This document shows positions 1 through 8,940 of a stretch of 64,000 nucleotides of DNA, one piece after another. The notes beneath the pieces are model-generated. The model searched no databases and had not been told where the DNA came from. It saw only the letters and a list, made by a program, of their open reading frames with translations. The DNA comes from JABDOU01 sp041609995. GTDB taxonomy: Bacteria > Actinomycetota > Acidimicrobiia > Spongiisociales > SHLN01. Every line of letters starts with the position of its first letter. Position 1 is the first letter of the stretch. A program made the translations under genes and the position numbers. Where the stretch lies: NCBI GenBank assembly GCA_041609995.1, contig JBFIPU010000002.1, positions 34,450 through 98,449 on the forward strand, written 5' to 3'.

Positions 1-607
1 AGCGGTTGAAAAGAACGAGCCCATCGGCCCCCGCCGATATCAGGCGGTGCGCCATGTGCCCGGGGGAGCTGAAGTAGGGACCGATCTTGACCGCCAGCGG
101 AATGGACACCGACGCCTTGACTTCTTCGACGAGCTGCACATACCGGTCTTCGATCTCGGCTCCGGACACCGAGACCTCAGCGGCGACGAGATAGATGTTG
201 AGCTCGAGCGCGGCGGCACCGGCCTCCTCGATCTGGCGGGCATAGGAAGTCCATCCACCGACGCTCACGCCGTTCAAACTGCCGATCACGGGGATCGAGA
301 GCTCCCCGGAGGCCTGGCGGACCAGGTCCAGGTATTGATCCGGGCCTGTGTTGTAGGTGTCGGGCTCGGGGAAGTAGCCGGTGGTGGCTTCGGGGTGGTG
401 CTCGGCACCGTGCTCCATCCCCAGGTGGACCATCATCGACTCGGCTTCGATTTGTTCCTCGAAGAGGGAGGGGAGCACGACTGCCGCCACCCCGGCCGCT
501 TCCAACTCGCGCAAGGAATCGGTCTTTCCGGTGAGCGGTCCGGCGGACGCCACCAGGGGATTGGCCAACTCGAGCCCTAGGTAGGTGGTGGATAGGTCGG
601 TCTTCAT
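1..607 (-). CDS. Dihydroorotate dehydrogenase-like protein (partial, 3' end outside window)
   Basis: Only the first 202 residues are inside the window; the gene runs off the left edge. The N-terminus carries the FMN-barrel opening LELANPLVASAGPLTGK, and later come the strand motifs VIGSLNGVS, ALELNIYL and LAVKIGPYFS, all typical of the class 1 dihydroorotate dehydrogenase fold. The ATG at 605-607 overlaps the TGA of the preceding nifJ gene (ATGA), so translation is probably coupled. DHOD-like paralogues are commonly found beside single-chain pyruvate:ferredoxin oxidoreductase genes, where their redox role is unproven. The linkage argues against a simple pyrimidine-synthesis pyrD. The FMN flavoprotein fold is clear; the substrate is not. 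Confidence 0.85.
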   Translation of the reverse strand, partial: MKTDLSTTYLGLELANPLVASAGPLTGKTDSLRELEAAGVAAVVLPSLFEEQIEAESMMVHLGMEHGAEHHPEATTGYFPEPDTYNTGPDQYLDLVRQASGELSIPVIGSLNGVSVGGWTSYARQIEEAGAAALELNIYLVAAEVSVSGAEIEDRYVQLVEEVKASVSIPLAVKIGPYFSSPGHMAHRLISAGADGLVLFNR

Positions 608-3600
608 TCGTGTTCCTCCAGATCTCCGAACCGGGCGGTTCGCTCGACCTCGACCATCTGTTCGTAGAGGTGCCAGCGGTCGTCGATGTCTCGCTGTGCG
701 GCGTCGAACAGTTTGGCGGCGACGTCGGGCTTCGCTCGGGCCAGCATCGCAAACCGCCCTTCGGTGGCGGCGAAGTCCTTGAACGGTACCTTGGGTTTGC
801 GGCTGTCGAGGTGCAGGGCGTGATCTCCGTGCGCTTCCCGGCCCGGGTCGAACCGATACAGGGGCCAGTATCCACTGTCGGCGGCCATTTTCTGATGGGA
901 GGCCATGTCGGTCAAGTCGTAGCCGTGGGCGATGCAGGGGCTGTAAGCGATGATGAGCGACGGCCCCGGATGGGCTTCGGCCTCGGCGAACGCCTTGACT
1001 GTCTGGGTCATGTTGGCGCCCATGGCGATCTGGGCCACGTAGACGTCTCCGTAGGCCATGGCGATCATCCCCAGGTCCTTCTTCGGCGTGGTCTTGCCAC
1101 CTGAAGAGAACTTGGCGGTAGCGGCCCGAGGGGTGGCCTTGGAGGTTTGTCCGCCCGTATTGGAATAGACCTCGGTGTCGAGCACGAGGATGTTGACATC
1201 CCGTCCCGACGCGAGGACGTGATCGAGCCCGCCGAACCCGATGTCGTAGGCCCATCCGTCACCCCCTACGATCCACACATCCATCTTCACGAGGTACTCG
1301 GACAGCTCAGACAGCCGGCCGGCCTCAGGGCGGTCCAGCCTCGTCAGGATGGCGTCGAGTTCTTCGACCCTCCGGCGTTGCTGGTCGATGCCGCTCTCGC
1401 TGCTCTGGTCGGCATCGAGAATGTCGCGAGCCAATTCGCCGACGTCCGCCGCCAGATGTTCGAGCAGCCGCCGGGCAGCCGCTGCGTGGTGATCCAGTGC
1501 CAGGCGCATCCCCAGCCCGAATTCGGCGTTGTCCTCGAACAACGAGTTCGACCACGCCGGTCCGCGACCGTCGCCGTTCTGGGCCCATGGCGTGGTGGGC
1601 AGGTTGCCCCCATAGATCGAGGAGCAGCCGGTGGCATTGGCCACGAGGATCCGGTCTCCGAACATCTGGCTCATCAACTTCAGATAGGGGGTCTCACCGC
1701 ACCCGGCGCAGGCCCCGGAGAACTCGAAGAGGGGTTCTGCCAGCTGCGAGCCCTTCACCGACTCGAGCCGCAGTTCACTGCGGTCATATTCTGGCAACGA
1801 CAGGAAGAAATCGAAGTTCTCCCGCTCGGTCGCGAGGTGGTCGAGGATTGGTTCCATGTTGATCGCCCGGTGCTTGACCACCTCTTTGCTCTTGGCGGGG
1901 CAGATGCTGACGCAGACACCACAGCCGGTGCAATCATCCGGTGCCACCTGAACGATGAGCTGCTCCTCGCTCGTCTTTTCCCAGTCCTTCGTCTTGAAGC
2001 CGGCCGGCGCCCCCACCACATCACCGGCATCAACGACCTTCAGCCGTATGGCGGCGTGGGGACAGACCAGGGCGCACCTGGCACAGTCGATACAGATCGC
2101 CGGATCCCAGATCGGGATCTCGGTGGCAATGGTGCGTTTCTCCCACTTGGCGGTGCCGGTGGCGAAGGTCCCGTCAACCGGTAGGGCGCTCACCGGTAGC
2201 AGGTCACCGTTGCCCGCCAGAATCTGACTCGTTACGCGCGACACGAGGGAATCGGCCGGCACATTCGGCCGCATGGGCGGGCCGGCCGTCGGTTCATCGG
2301 GCACCGCCAGTTGCTCGAGTCCGGCCAGCGCGGCATCGACCGCGGCGCTGTTGCGTTCGACCACCGCCGGGCCACGTTTGCCATAGGTCTTGGCGATCGT
2401 GTCCTTGATCGCGGCGATCGCCGCATCCCGTTCGATCACGTCGGCCAGACCAAAGAAGCAGGTTTGCAGGACCGTGTTGATGCGTCCGCCCAGCCCGGCC
2501 TCGCGTGCGACCCGGTTGGCGTCCACCACCCAGACGTCGAGATGCTTGTCGATGATCTGGCGCTGCACGCCGGTGGGAATGCGGTGCCAGGTCTCGTCGG
2601 CCGGGAACGGGCTGTTCAGGAGGAATGTGGCGCCCGGGTTGGCCACGCCCAGCATGTCGAATCGGTCGAGAAACCCGAAATTGTGGCATGCGACGAAGTT
2701 GGCCGCTGTGATCAGATATGTGGAGTCGATCGGGTCGGGGCCGAACCGGAGATGGGAAGTGGTGCGCGAGCCCGACTTCTTGGAGTCATACACGAAATAC
2801 CCCTGGGCATACAGAGGGGTTTGCTCTCCGATGATTTTCACCGAGTTCTTGTTGGCACCCACGGTTCCGTCGGCTCCCAGGCCGTAAAACACGGCACGGG
2901 TCACGTGTTCGGGCTCACTCCACGATTCGTCGTCGTACGGCAGGCTGAGATGGGATACGTCGTCGGTGATCCCGACGGTGAAATGGCGGGGAGGCTGGTC
3001 GGCTGCCAACGCGTCGAACACTGCGTTGACCATCGGGGGAGTGAACTCCTTCGATGACAGTCCGTACCGGCCCCCAATGACCTCGACCGCGGACCGGCCC
3101 GCTTCAGACAAGGCGGTGACGACGTCCTGGTACAGGGGCTCACCGATCGATCCGGGCTCTTTCGTGCGATCCAGAACGGCGATGCGTCGCGTGGAGGCGG
3201 GGAGTGCGGCGGTGAAGGCCGCGACGGAGAAGGGACGATAGAGTCGCACGAGCATCGCCCCCATGCGCTCGCCTTCCCCTGCTCGCGCCTCGACCACCTC
3301 GCGAACCGGACCGGCTCCGGACCCCATGATCACGAGCACCCGCTCGGCTTCAGGGTGGCCGACGTAATCGAAGAGCCGATAGTGGCGGTCTACCAGGGAG
3401 CCCAGCTTGTCCATTTCGGCCTGGACGATCTCGGGGACAGCGGCGTGGAAGGGGTTGGCGGCCTCGCGGGCTTGGAAGAACACGTCCGGGTTCTGGGCGG
3501 TGCCGCGCAACACCGGGGCATTGGGATTGAGCGCCCGGTCCCGGTGTTCGGTCACGAGGGCGTCATCGATCATCGAGGCGAGCGTTGCGTGGTCGAGGAG

Positions 3601-4143
3601 GCTGATCTTCGCAACCTCGTGGCTGGTGCGGAACCCATCGAAGAAATGCACGAATGGGACCCGGGAGCGGAGGGAGGCGGCGTGGGCCACCAACGCCAGG
3701 TCGTGCGCCTCCTGGACAGAGCCCGATGCCAGCATGGCCGCGCCCGTCTGGCGGATCGCCATCACATCGCTGTGATCTCCGAAGATGCTCAAGGCGTGGG
3801 TGGCCACCGACCTGGCCGCCACATGAATGACCGCCGGAGTCAGCTCTCCTGCGATCTTGTACAGATTGGGGATCATGAGCAGGAGGCCTTGGGAGGCCGT
3901 GAAGGTCGTGGTCAGCGCCCCTCCCTGCAGCGACCCGTGGAGGCTCCCGGCGGCCCCGCCCTCGCTCTGGAGCTCGATGACGTGTGGAACGTCGCCCCAG
4001 ATGTTGGCTTCCCCCGACATCGACCAGGCATCGGCCAGCTCGCCCATGGGCGACGCCGGGGTGATCGGGTAGATGGTGATTACTTCCGAGACGGCGTGCG
4101 CCACGCGCGCCGCCGCCTCGTTACCGTCGATGGTGACTTGCAT
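604..4143 (-). CDS. nifJ: Pyruvate:ferredoxin (flavodoxin) oxidoreductase, single chain
   Basis: This cytoplasmic enzyme of about 1179 residues oxidatively decarboxylates pyruvate to acetyl-CoA and CO2 and reduces ferredoxin or flavodoxin. All domains appear in one chain, in the usual order: N-terminal pyrimidine-binding domain with YPITPASPMGELADAW, the gamma domain, a two-cluster ferredoxin insert around residues 680-760 (CIDCARCALVCP and CTGCGVCVSICP), then the TPP domain with CAGCGETPYLKL, NATGCSSIYGG and GDGWAYDIGFGG. Length and order match NifJ/PFOR of bacteria. I chose the ATG at 4141-4143 (MQVTIDGNEAAARVAH) because family members begin there; an upstream ATG at 4176 would add 11 residues. 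The next gene is a DHOD-like flavoprotein overlapping by ATGA. A 2-oxoacid other than pyruvate is possible but less likely. Confidence 0.95.
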   Translation of the reverse strand: MQVTIDGNEAAARVAHAVSEVITIYPITPASPMGELADAWSMSGEANIWGDVPHVIELQSEGGAAGSLHGSLQGGALTTTFTASQGLLLMIPNLYKIAGELTPAVIHVAARSVATHALSIFGDHSDVMAIRQTGAAMLASGSVQEAHDLALVAHAASLRSRVPFVHFFDGFRTSHEVAKISLLDHATLASMIDDALVTEHRDRALNPNAPVLRGTAQNPDVFFQAREAANPFHAAVPEIVQAEMDKLGSLVDRHYRLFDYVGHPEAERVLVIMGSGAGPVREVVEARAGEGERMGAMLVRLYRPFSVAAFTAALPASTRRIAVLDRTKEPGSIGEPLYQDVVTALSEAGRSAVEVIGGRYGLSSKEFTPPMVNAVFDALAADQPPRHFTVGITDDVSHLSLPYDDESWSEPEHVTRAVFYGLGADGTVGANKNSVKIIGEQTPLYAQGYFVYDSKKSGSRTTSHLRFGPDPIDSTYLITAANFVACHNFGFLDRFDMLGVANPGATFLLNSPFPADETWHRIPTGVQRQIIDKHLDVWVVDANRVAREAGLGGRINTVLQTCFFGLADVIERDAAIAAIKDTIAKTYGKRGPAVVERNSAAVDAALAGLEQLAVPDEPTAGPPMRPNVPADSLVSRVTSQILAGNGDLLPVSALPVDGTFATGTAKWEKRTIATEIPIWDPAICIDCARCALVCPHAAIRLKVVDAGDVVGAPAGFKTKDWEKTSEEQLIVQVAPDDCTGCGVCVSICPAKSKEVVKHRAINMEPILDHLATERENFDFFLSLPEYDRSELRLESVKGSQLAEPLFEFSGACAGCGETPYLKLMSQMFGDRILVANATGCSSIYGGNLPTTPWAQNGDGRGPAWSNSLFEDNAEFGLGMRLALDHHAAAARRLLEHLAADVGELARDILDADQSSESGIDQQRRRVEELDAILTRLDRPEAGRLSELSEYLVKMDVWIVGGDGWAYDIGFGGLDHVLASGRDVNILVLDTEVYSNTGGQTSKATPRAATAKFSSGGKTTPKKDLGMIAMAYGDVYVAQIAMGANMTQTVKAFAEAEAHPGPSLIIAYSPCIAHGYDLTDMASHQKMAADSGYWPLYRFDPGREAHGDHALHLDSRKPKVPFKDFAATEGRFAMLARAKPDVAAKLFDAAQRDIDDRWHLYEQMVEVERTARFGDLEEHE

Positions 4144-4334
4144 CAGAGCACCCTGCCTGACGCGACCCGGCTCCATGTGGCTGTATTCATAGGCGTGAAG
4201 CTATTCGGGGGCCTGTTCACCAAACAGGGTCGATGGTCACCCTGGCTACGGACCAGGCCGGTGGCAGGGCCACAGCGAGCCATTTGGAGGTGCGGATCGG
4301 CTGAAACCAGGGGCCCGCTACGTACGATTAGGCC

Positions 4335-5339
4335 ATGACACGACAGCGGAGACTGTTTGCGGGCCTGGGGCTGGTGGCGATGGCCATCGCCGTCGGCACG
4401 ATCGCCTACATGATCGTCGAGAACCTAGCGTTTCTCGACGCCCTCTATCTGTCCGTGATCACCATCTCGACGGTGGGGTTTGCCGAACCGGCCGGAGGGT
4501 TCTCACCCATCGGCCAGATCGCCACCATCGTGCTCGTGATCCTCGGGGTCGGCGCCGGCTTTTATACGGCCACTGTCGGCCTCGAATACCTGCTCGAAGA
4601 AGTTGTGGCGGGTAGGGCGCTCTCGCGCTTCCAGGGAAGGAGAATACGCTCGATGCAGAACCACGTCATTGTGTGCGGATACGGACGCGTCGGTCAGGCG
4701 GTTGCCCGCCGCCTGGCCGCGAGTGGAAGCGGCGTGGTCGTGATCGAGATCGATCCCCACGTCGCCGAAGCTCCGGTACCGGCGGACTGGGTGGTGCTCG
4801 AAGGGGATGCGACCCTGGACGAGGTGCTCGACCGCGCCGGGATCGATCAGGCGGCGGTGCTGATCGCCGCTGTCGAGGACTCGGATAATCTGGCGATCGT
4901 GTTGTCGGCTCGGGCGCGACGCCCCGATCTTCGCATCATCGCCCGGGCGGCGGCGCCGCAGTCGGAACGAAAGCTCAAGCTGGCGGGTGCCGACCGGGTC
5001 GTCTCGCCGGTGGCGGTGGGGGCGGAACGCTTGGCGGCGATGGCCGTCGACCCCGAGCTGAGCGAGTTCATCGACATCGCCGTGCATGGTGATCTCGTCG
5101 ATTTCAAGATCGAGGAGATCAACGTGAAGCCGGACTCGGCCATCCGCGGCCGTACGCTGGCCGACTCCACGATTCGCGAGAGCACCGGAGCGCTGATCCT
5201 GGCGTTACGTAGACGCGACGGAATGGTTGACGTCAACCCGGACGGGGACGCGGCCCTGTTGGACGGAGATACGTTGGTCGCGATCGGCACCGAGGATCAA
5301 CTCGAGCGGCTGGAGGCCTTGGCGAACCCGTCGGGGTAG
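4335..5339 (+). CDS. Potassium channel subunit with RCK (TrkA-N/TrkA-C) domains
   Basis: This 334-residue membrane protein has two transmembrane helices (about residues 7-28 and 55-80) flanking a pore loop TISTVGFAEP. A regulatory RCK module follows: the Rossmann TrkA-N domain starts near residue 110 (VIVCGYGRVGQAVARRL) and has a conserved acidic residue in VVVIEIDPH. A TrkA-C domain occupies about residues 250-330. This is the two-TM Ion_trans_2 plus RCK architecture of bacterial ligand-gated K+ channels such as MthK and GsuK. The selectivity filter reads TVGFA where most K+ channels have TVGYG, a known but less common variant. The gene is transcribed divergently from nifJ with about 190 bp between. 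Whether the pore is strictly K+ selective cannot be told from sequence. Confidence 0.88.
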   Translation: MTRQRRLFAGLGLVAMAIAVGTIAYMIVENLAFLDALYLSVITISTVGFAEPAGGFSPIGQIATIVLVILGVGAGFYTATVGLEYLLEEVVAGRALSRFQGRRIRSMQNHVIVCGYGRVGQAVARRLAASGSGVVVIEIDPHVAEAPVPADWVVLEGDATLDEVLDRAGIDQAAVLIAAVEDSDNLAIVLSARARRPDLRIIARAAAPQSERKLKLAGADRVVSPVAVGAERLAAMAVDPELSEFIDIAVHGDLVDFKIEEINVKPDSAIRGRTLADSTIRESTGALILALRRRDGMVDVNPDGDAALLDGDTLVAIGTEDQLERLEALANPSG

Positions 5340-5373
5340 GAGAGCGGCGGTACGAAGCTGCCAGCAAGAGCCG

Positions 5374-6375
5374 CTAGTCGTCCTCCCGGTCTGCTGCGGC
5401 CTGGCGGCGGGCGATCTTGTCGAGCGCCTCGCGAGCATTCCGGAGATGGCCGGAAACCGACATGCCGTGGCTCATGGCTCGGTCCACGTCGGCGTCCCGG
5501 ATGAGCTTGACGGCCTCACGGGCGGCAGCCGCGCCTCGTTCGAGCTCTTCGGCCAGCTTCTTGAATCCGGCTTCCGTCTTCGCCCGGGATTTGGGCACCC
5601 GCGGCGCGATCACGGCCTCGGGGGACTCCATCTCTGCGGGGATCTCTGACAGGACCTTCTTGGCCTCCTCGACCGTGAATCGACCACTCGTGACCTCCCG
5701 GCCCACGACGACACCCTCCAGCCGGCGGCCCCGGGCCTGCAGACGAGCCAGGTCGCGCAGGTCGTCGAGATTACGAACTCCACCGCCGGCGATCAATGGC
5801 ACGTCGACGTCCTCCATCGCCTCGAGATGCATTCGGAGGTCAGGCCCGTCCTCGAGTGCGTCCCGGCCTGCTTCGGCCAAGAGGATGGCGGCCGCCCCGG
5901 CTGACGACATCTCGATCAACACCTCTTCCAGGTACCGGCCCGAGTTGATGGTCCAGCCACGCGTGGCGATTTCGCCGTCGGGTCGAACGTCGAGTGACAC
6001 GACGATCTTGCCCGGGTAATCCCGGCACAGATCCCAGACCATGTTCTGGTCCTCGATGGCGGCCGTCCCCATGACAATCCGCCAGGCACCGGCCTCGATG
6101 ATCCGCTGGGCCTCCATGGGGGATCGGATGCCGCCGGCCACCTGCACCGGGACGTCGACGGCGGCGATGATCTCGTCGATGAGCGGCCGATTTCCATATT
6201 CCCGGAACGCGGCAGCGTCCAGGTCGACGAGGTGGATGCGATCCGCTCCGGCTTCCACCCATGCCAGGGCTCGCGCCTTGGGATCGGCGTCCAGGACGAT
6301 GGCATCGGCGACGTTACCGTGCGGCAGGCGCACAGACCGTCCGTCCATGATGTTGACTCGCGCATATAGGTCCAT
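5374..6375 (-). CDS. HisA/PriA-family TIM-barrel protein with altered catalytic motifs
   Basis: The barrel (about residues 1-240) is clearly HisA/PriA-like: DGRSVRLPHG, ADRIHLVDLDAA, VQVAGGIRSP, IVMGTAAIED, SLDVRPDGEIATRGW, LIAGGGVRNLDDL and GVVVGREVTSGRFT preserve both phosphate-binding halves. Two active-site motifs are not conserved. The first-strand PAxD, whose Asp is the general base in HisA and PriA, reads YARVN here, with Asn in place of Asp. The TDIxxDGT segment reads AEAGRDALE, so the Thr is Ala although one Asp remains. A charged alpha-helical tail of about 90 residues (rich in K, R, E and A) follows the barrel. No other his gene is nearby. I chose the ATG at 6373-6375 because AAGGTG lies 8 nt upstream. 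Fold is certain; ordinary ProFAR isomerase activity is doubtful. Confidence 0.8.
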   Translation of the reverse strand: MDLYARVNIMDGRSVRLPHGNVADAIVLDADPKARALAWVEAGADRIHLVDLDAAAFREYGNRPLIDEIIAAVDVPVQVAGGIRSPMEAQRIIEAGAWRIVMGTAAIEDQNMVWDLCRDYPGKIVVSLDVRPDGEIATRGWTINSGRYLEEVLIEMSSAGAAAILLAEAGRDALEDGPDLRMHLEAMEDVDVPLIAGGGVRNLDDLRDLARLQARGRRLEGVVVGREVTSGRFTVEEAKKVLSEIPAEMESPEAVIAPRVPKSRAKTEAGFKKLAEELERGAAAAREAVKLIRDADVDRAMSHGMSVSGHLRNAREALDKIARRQAAADREDD

Positions 6376-6449
6376 GATCCACACACCTTATTGGATCCCT
6401 CATCGAATGGCGCACGCCATACCCGGCGACCCCGCGTAGAGTTTGGGCC

Positions 6450-6749
6450 ATGACGGCTTCATCCGAGCACAAACGGGATCAGTCCGATTCAGCTGAGCCC
6501 GTCAAAGGAGACGCGGATCCCGACCTGTTGCGGAAGGTGGTGGTAGGGGCCGCCGGCGGCGCATTGACGGCCGCCGGGGTGGTGATGCTCGTGACCCCCG
6601 GCCCCGGGGTTCTCGTCACGCTCGGCGGGCTGGGAATTCTCAGCACCGAGTTTCCGATCGCCCAACGCGCCCTTCACGGATTGCGCCGGCGCGTCATCCC
6701 GACACGCGACGATGAAAATAGAGGCGACAGGCGATCGAGCAATTTCTAG
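6450..6749 (+). CDS. Small membrane protein, PGPGW/TIGR02611-like
   Basis: A 99-residue protein with a hydrophilic N-terminus, one long hydrophobic stretch (about residues 28-60) containing GGALTAAGVVMLVTPGPG, and a short basic cytoplasmic tail (ALHGLRRRV). The TPGPGV turn followed by GGLGILSTEF is the signature of the actinobacterial PGPGW/TIGR02611 family of putative transmembrane proteins. Their function is unknown. The gene is divergent from the HisA-like gene and is followed after 69 bp by another membrane protein gene, so the two may be co-transcribed. Confidence 0.72.
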   Translation: MTASSEHKRDQSDSAEPVKGDADPDLLRKVVVGAAGGALTAAGVVMLVTPGPGVLVTLGGLGILSTEFPIAQRALHGLRRRVIPTRDDENRGDRRSSNF

Positions 6750-6818
6750 AGTGAAGAGTGGGAATTCTCTCACTAGTGTCTCCCGCTCAGAACGCACTCG
6801 ACCTACGGATGGAGGACC

Positions 6819-7364
6819 GTGGAGTTGGAAAACCGGAACATCTGGGTGGTCGTTTCCTTGGCGATCATCTGGCTCGTTGTCATCGTCACGAGCCTCCAGG
6901 CCCCGTCGCTGAGCTTTGGCGATGGGGAACCGGTGGTCATCCGGGTGGCGGCGCTGGCCAACTGGTTCTGGGGCCTGGCCGGCAGCGTCTATGTCCTGCG
7001 CGCAACGATCTTCCGCCGACCCACCGAGCCCGGATGGGGAGAAGACACTGCGTGGCCGTGGATCGCCGTCGCGGTTGGTGTGATCTGGGTGGTGGCCTTG
7101 ATCGTCAGCCTCACATTTCCCGACATCGTCATCGACGGCGGCTTTGCCGTGGTGCCGTTCGGATCGATCGCAGCTCCCGTCATCGCGGTTGCCTTGACCT
7201 CCTACGTTGTCGATTTCCTCGTCACGGGGTTCGCCGCCCGCAACGCCGGCCGGATGGTGGCTCCGGCGCCGGTGGTGCCAGCCAGCACCGGCCCGACCGA
7301 CGTGCCGGAGGCCGCAGAAGAAGTCGCCTATGCCGAGGAGTACTACGAGGAGGGGTACGAGTAG
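6819..7364 (+). CDS. Uncharacterised four-helix membrane protein
   Basis: I do not recognise a named family. The 181-residue protein has four likely transmembrane segments (about residues 8-26, 43-62, 80-102 and 112-137) separated by short loops. It ends in an acidic, Tyr-rich cytoplasmic or external tail of about 40 residues (EEVAYAEEYYEEGYE). The GTG start at 6819 is chosen because GGAGG lies 3 nt upstream at 6811-6815 and the coding frame is open from there. Composition matches the neighbouring genes. Confidence 0.7.
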   Translation: MELENRNIWVVVSLAIIWLVVIVTSLQAPSLSFGDGEPVVIRVAALANWFWGLAGSVYVLRATIFRRPTEPGWGEDTAWPWIAVAVGVIWVVALIVSLTFPDIVIDGGFAVVPFGSIAAPVIAVALTSYVVDFLVTGFAARNAGRMVAPAPVVPASTGPTDVPEAAEEVAYAEEYYEEGYE

Positions 7365-7381
7365 CGCCGAATCGGTTCTGC

Positions 7382-7729
7382 TCAGTCCCCAAAGGGTCCC
7401 GACCGGGACGGGGTCGGATCCACGCCCCGGCTCCACCGGAATGGGCGGCGCGCGAGATCGATCCCGCGCCACGTGTCGGCGTCGGCTTCGGTGAGAATCA
7501 GGGCCGGGCCGGATCGGAGGTCCTCCGGGATTCCGGGTTCGAACCGCCACCATGCCTGCGGCATTCCCCACAGGTTCCAACGCTCGAGAAACTCGTCGCG
7601 TATTGCCATCCACGCCAGCTCGGCATCTTCCAATGAGCCGTAGCCGGCGATCAGTTCCTCGTCACTTCCGAAGGTGAAGACCTTGAAATCGATGAACGTG
7701 ATCGAGTCGTGTCGCTTCTTGCCGAACAT
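7382..7729 (-). CDS. Hypothetical protein, 115 aa
   Basis: No family recognised. The protein is soluble, opens with MFGKKRHDSITFIDFKVFTF, is rich in aromatic residues in the middle (AWMAIRDEFLERWNLWGMP, WWRFEPGIPEDL) and ends in a Pro/Arg-rich tail. It has no signal peptide or membrane helix. It lies tail to tail with the four-helix membrane protein. The third-position GC bias and plausible hydrophobic pattern support a real gene. Confidence 0.55.
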   Translation of the reverse strand: MFGKKRHDSITFIDFKVFTFGSDEELIAGYGSLEDAELAWMAIRDEFLERWNLWGMPQAWWRFEPGIPEDLRSGPALILTEADADTWRGIDLARRPFRWSRGVDPTPSRSGPFGD

Positions 7730-7840
7730 GTGGTTCCAGTCTGGCCGATCGACGGGTGAGACGCAGCCCGTTTTCCGACATCTCGATCAATCCGCCGTGC
7801 ATTGCGCCCATAATCACCGTTATGTCAAGTAACTCCATTC

Positions 7841-8539
7841 TCACTGACTGTGGGGCACGATGACCTGGTCCGCCACTTCCTCGACGTCGGGGAAGAGCCA
7901 CCGGATGAACCCCACTGCGATCCCGACTCCCACCAGTTCCGCGATCACGAACCCGGGAGCAGAAGACGGAGCAATGCCGGCAAAGGTGTCAGAGAAGGTG
8001 CGGGCAATGGTGACGGCAGGATTGGCGAAGCTGGTCGACGAGGTGAAGTAGAAGGCTCCGGCGATATAGGCACCGACGGCGAACGCCGCCGCCGAAGCGC
8101 GTCCCGATCGGACGAGCCCGAAGATCACCAGGAGCAGCCCGATGGTTGCCACTACCTCCGCCAGCCACAGATGCGGACCGGATCGCGAAGTGGTCGACCA
8201 GGTGACCGCAGAGAGGTCGAACATCAGGTTGGCCACAACCACCCCGGCGATGCCTCCGGTGATCTGGGCGGCGATGTAGCCCACCGTCTCGCGATTGGTG
8301 AGGCCCCCGAACACCCGATCGGCGAGCGTGACGGCCGGGTTGATGTGCGCTCCCGAGACCGGTCCCAATGCCAGGATCACCGCTGTGAGGACCCCCGCCG
8401 TCGCCAGTGCGTTTTGTAGCAGGCGCAGTCCGGGATCGGTCGACAGGTTCTCTGCCATGATCCCCGACCCGACGATCGCTGCCAGCAAGAAGGCGGTGCC
8501 GATGAATTCGGCGGCAACCCGCCTCCCCAGCGATGCCAT
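7841..8539 (-). CDS. Aquaporin / MIP family channel
   Basis: A 232-residue integral membrane protein with the six-helix, two-half-helix MIP layout. The first constriction motif is SGAHINPAVTLAD and the second is SFANPAVTIAR, so both NPA boxes and the selectivity-filter Arg after the second box are present. MIP channels carry water, glycerol or small neutral solutes such as ammonia or metalloid hydroxides across the cytoplasmic membrane. The spacing and the compact loops fit the water or small-solute type of actinobacteria rather than a large glycerol facilitator. I start it at the ATG at 8537-8539 (MASLGRRVAAEFIGT), directly before helix 1. A TTG start at 8686 would add a non-membrane 49-residue Arg-rich leader of low plausibility. 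Confidence 0.88.
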   Translation of the reverse strand: MASLGRRVAAEFIGTAFLLAAIVGSGIMAENLSTDPGLRLLQNALATAGVLTAVILALGPVSGAHINPAVTLADRVFGGLTNRETVGYIAAQITGGIAGVVVANLMFDLSAVTWSTTSRSGPHLWLAEVVATIGLLLVIFGLVRSGRASAAAFAVGAYIAGAFYFTSSTSFANPAVTIARTFSDTFAGIAPSSAPGFVIAELVGVGIAVGFIRWLFPDVEEVADQVIVPHSQ

Positions 8540-8940
8540 CACACGAAGCAAACATCGAGGGCCATCAGCGCCCGACCCTGATGGCGGGGGCATCGCGGAC
8601 CATCTCCCCCGCCGCCGACAAGCTTCGCGATCGCGCCTCAACATCCATCGGCCCGGGAGGCTATCGCTCGAGGACCGTTGAATCAAAACAGGGGACCCGA
8701 GTCACCGTGCGCGCGCATTCGATCACCGTCGGATCTCGAGTTGTCGACCGGGTGGACTGTCAGGTGCTCGACCCTCGCCTTCGAGATCCTCACGGGCACC
8801 TGGATCGCCGGCCGTCAGGTGGATGCTCGACTCTGTGACCGGGCCAACAAAAAACGAGCAGCAGCGTGAGCACTCCCCGGGCCCAGCGGCGATGGCTGGG
8901 CCCGGTCGCCTACCATGGCCTCGTCTCGACTTGGACGAAG
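8540..8940. other. Non-coding stretch between divergent aquaporin and esterase genes
   Basis: About 400 bases without a convincing gene. It should hold the divergent promoters of the aquaporin gene (minus) and the esterase gene (plus), but I could not pick a clear -35/-10 pair. The only distinct structure is the GC-rich inverted repeat at 8877-8905. Reading frames crossing it have Arg/Pro/Ser-rich noise composition. Confidence 0.5.
8877..8905. repeat. Perfect 11-bp inverted repeat (hairpin)
   Basis: The arms CCGGGCCCAGC (8877-8887) and GCTGGGCCCGG (8895-8905) pair perfectly around a 7-nt loop. The structure sits 36 bp upstream of the preferred esterase start. It would sit inside the coding region if the GTG at 8866 were used, which argues for the downstream start. 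It could be a leader hairpin, an operator or a terminator; no T-run follows directly. Confidence 0.6.
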
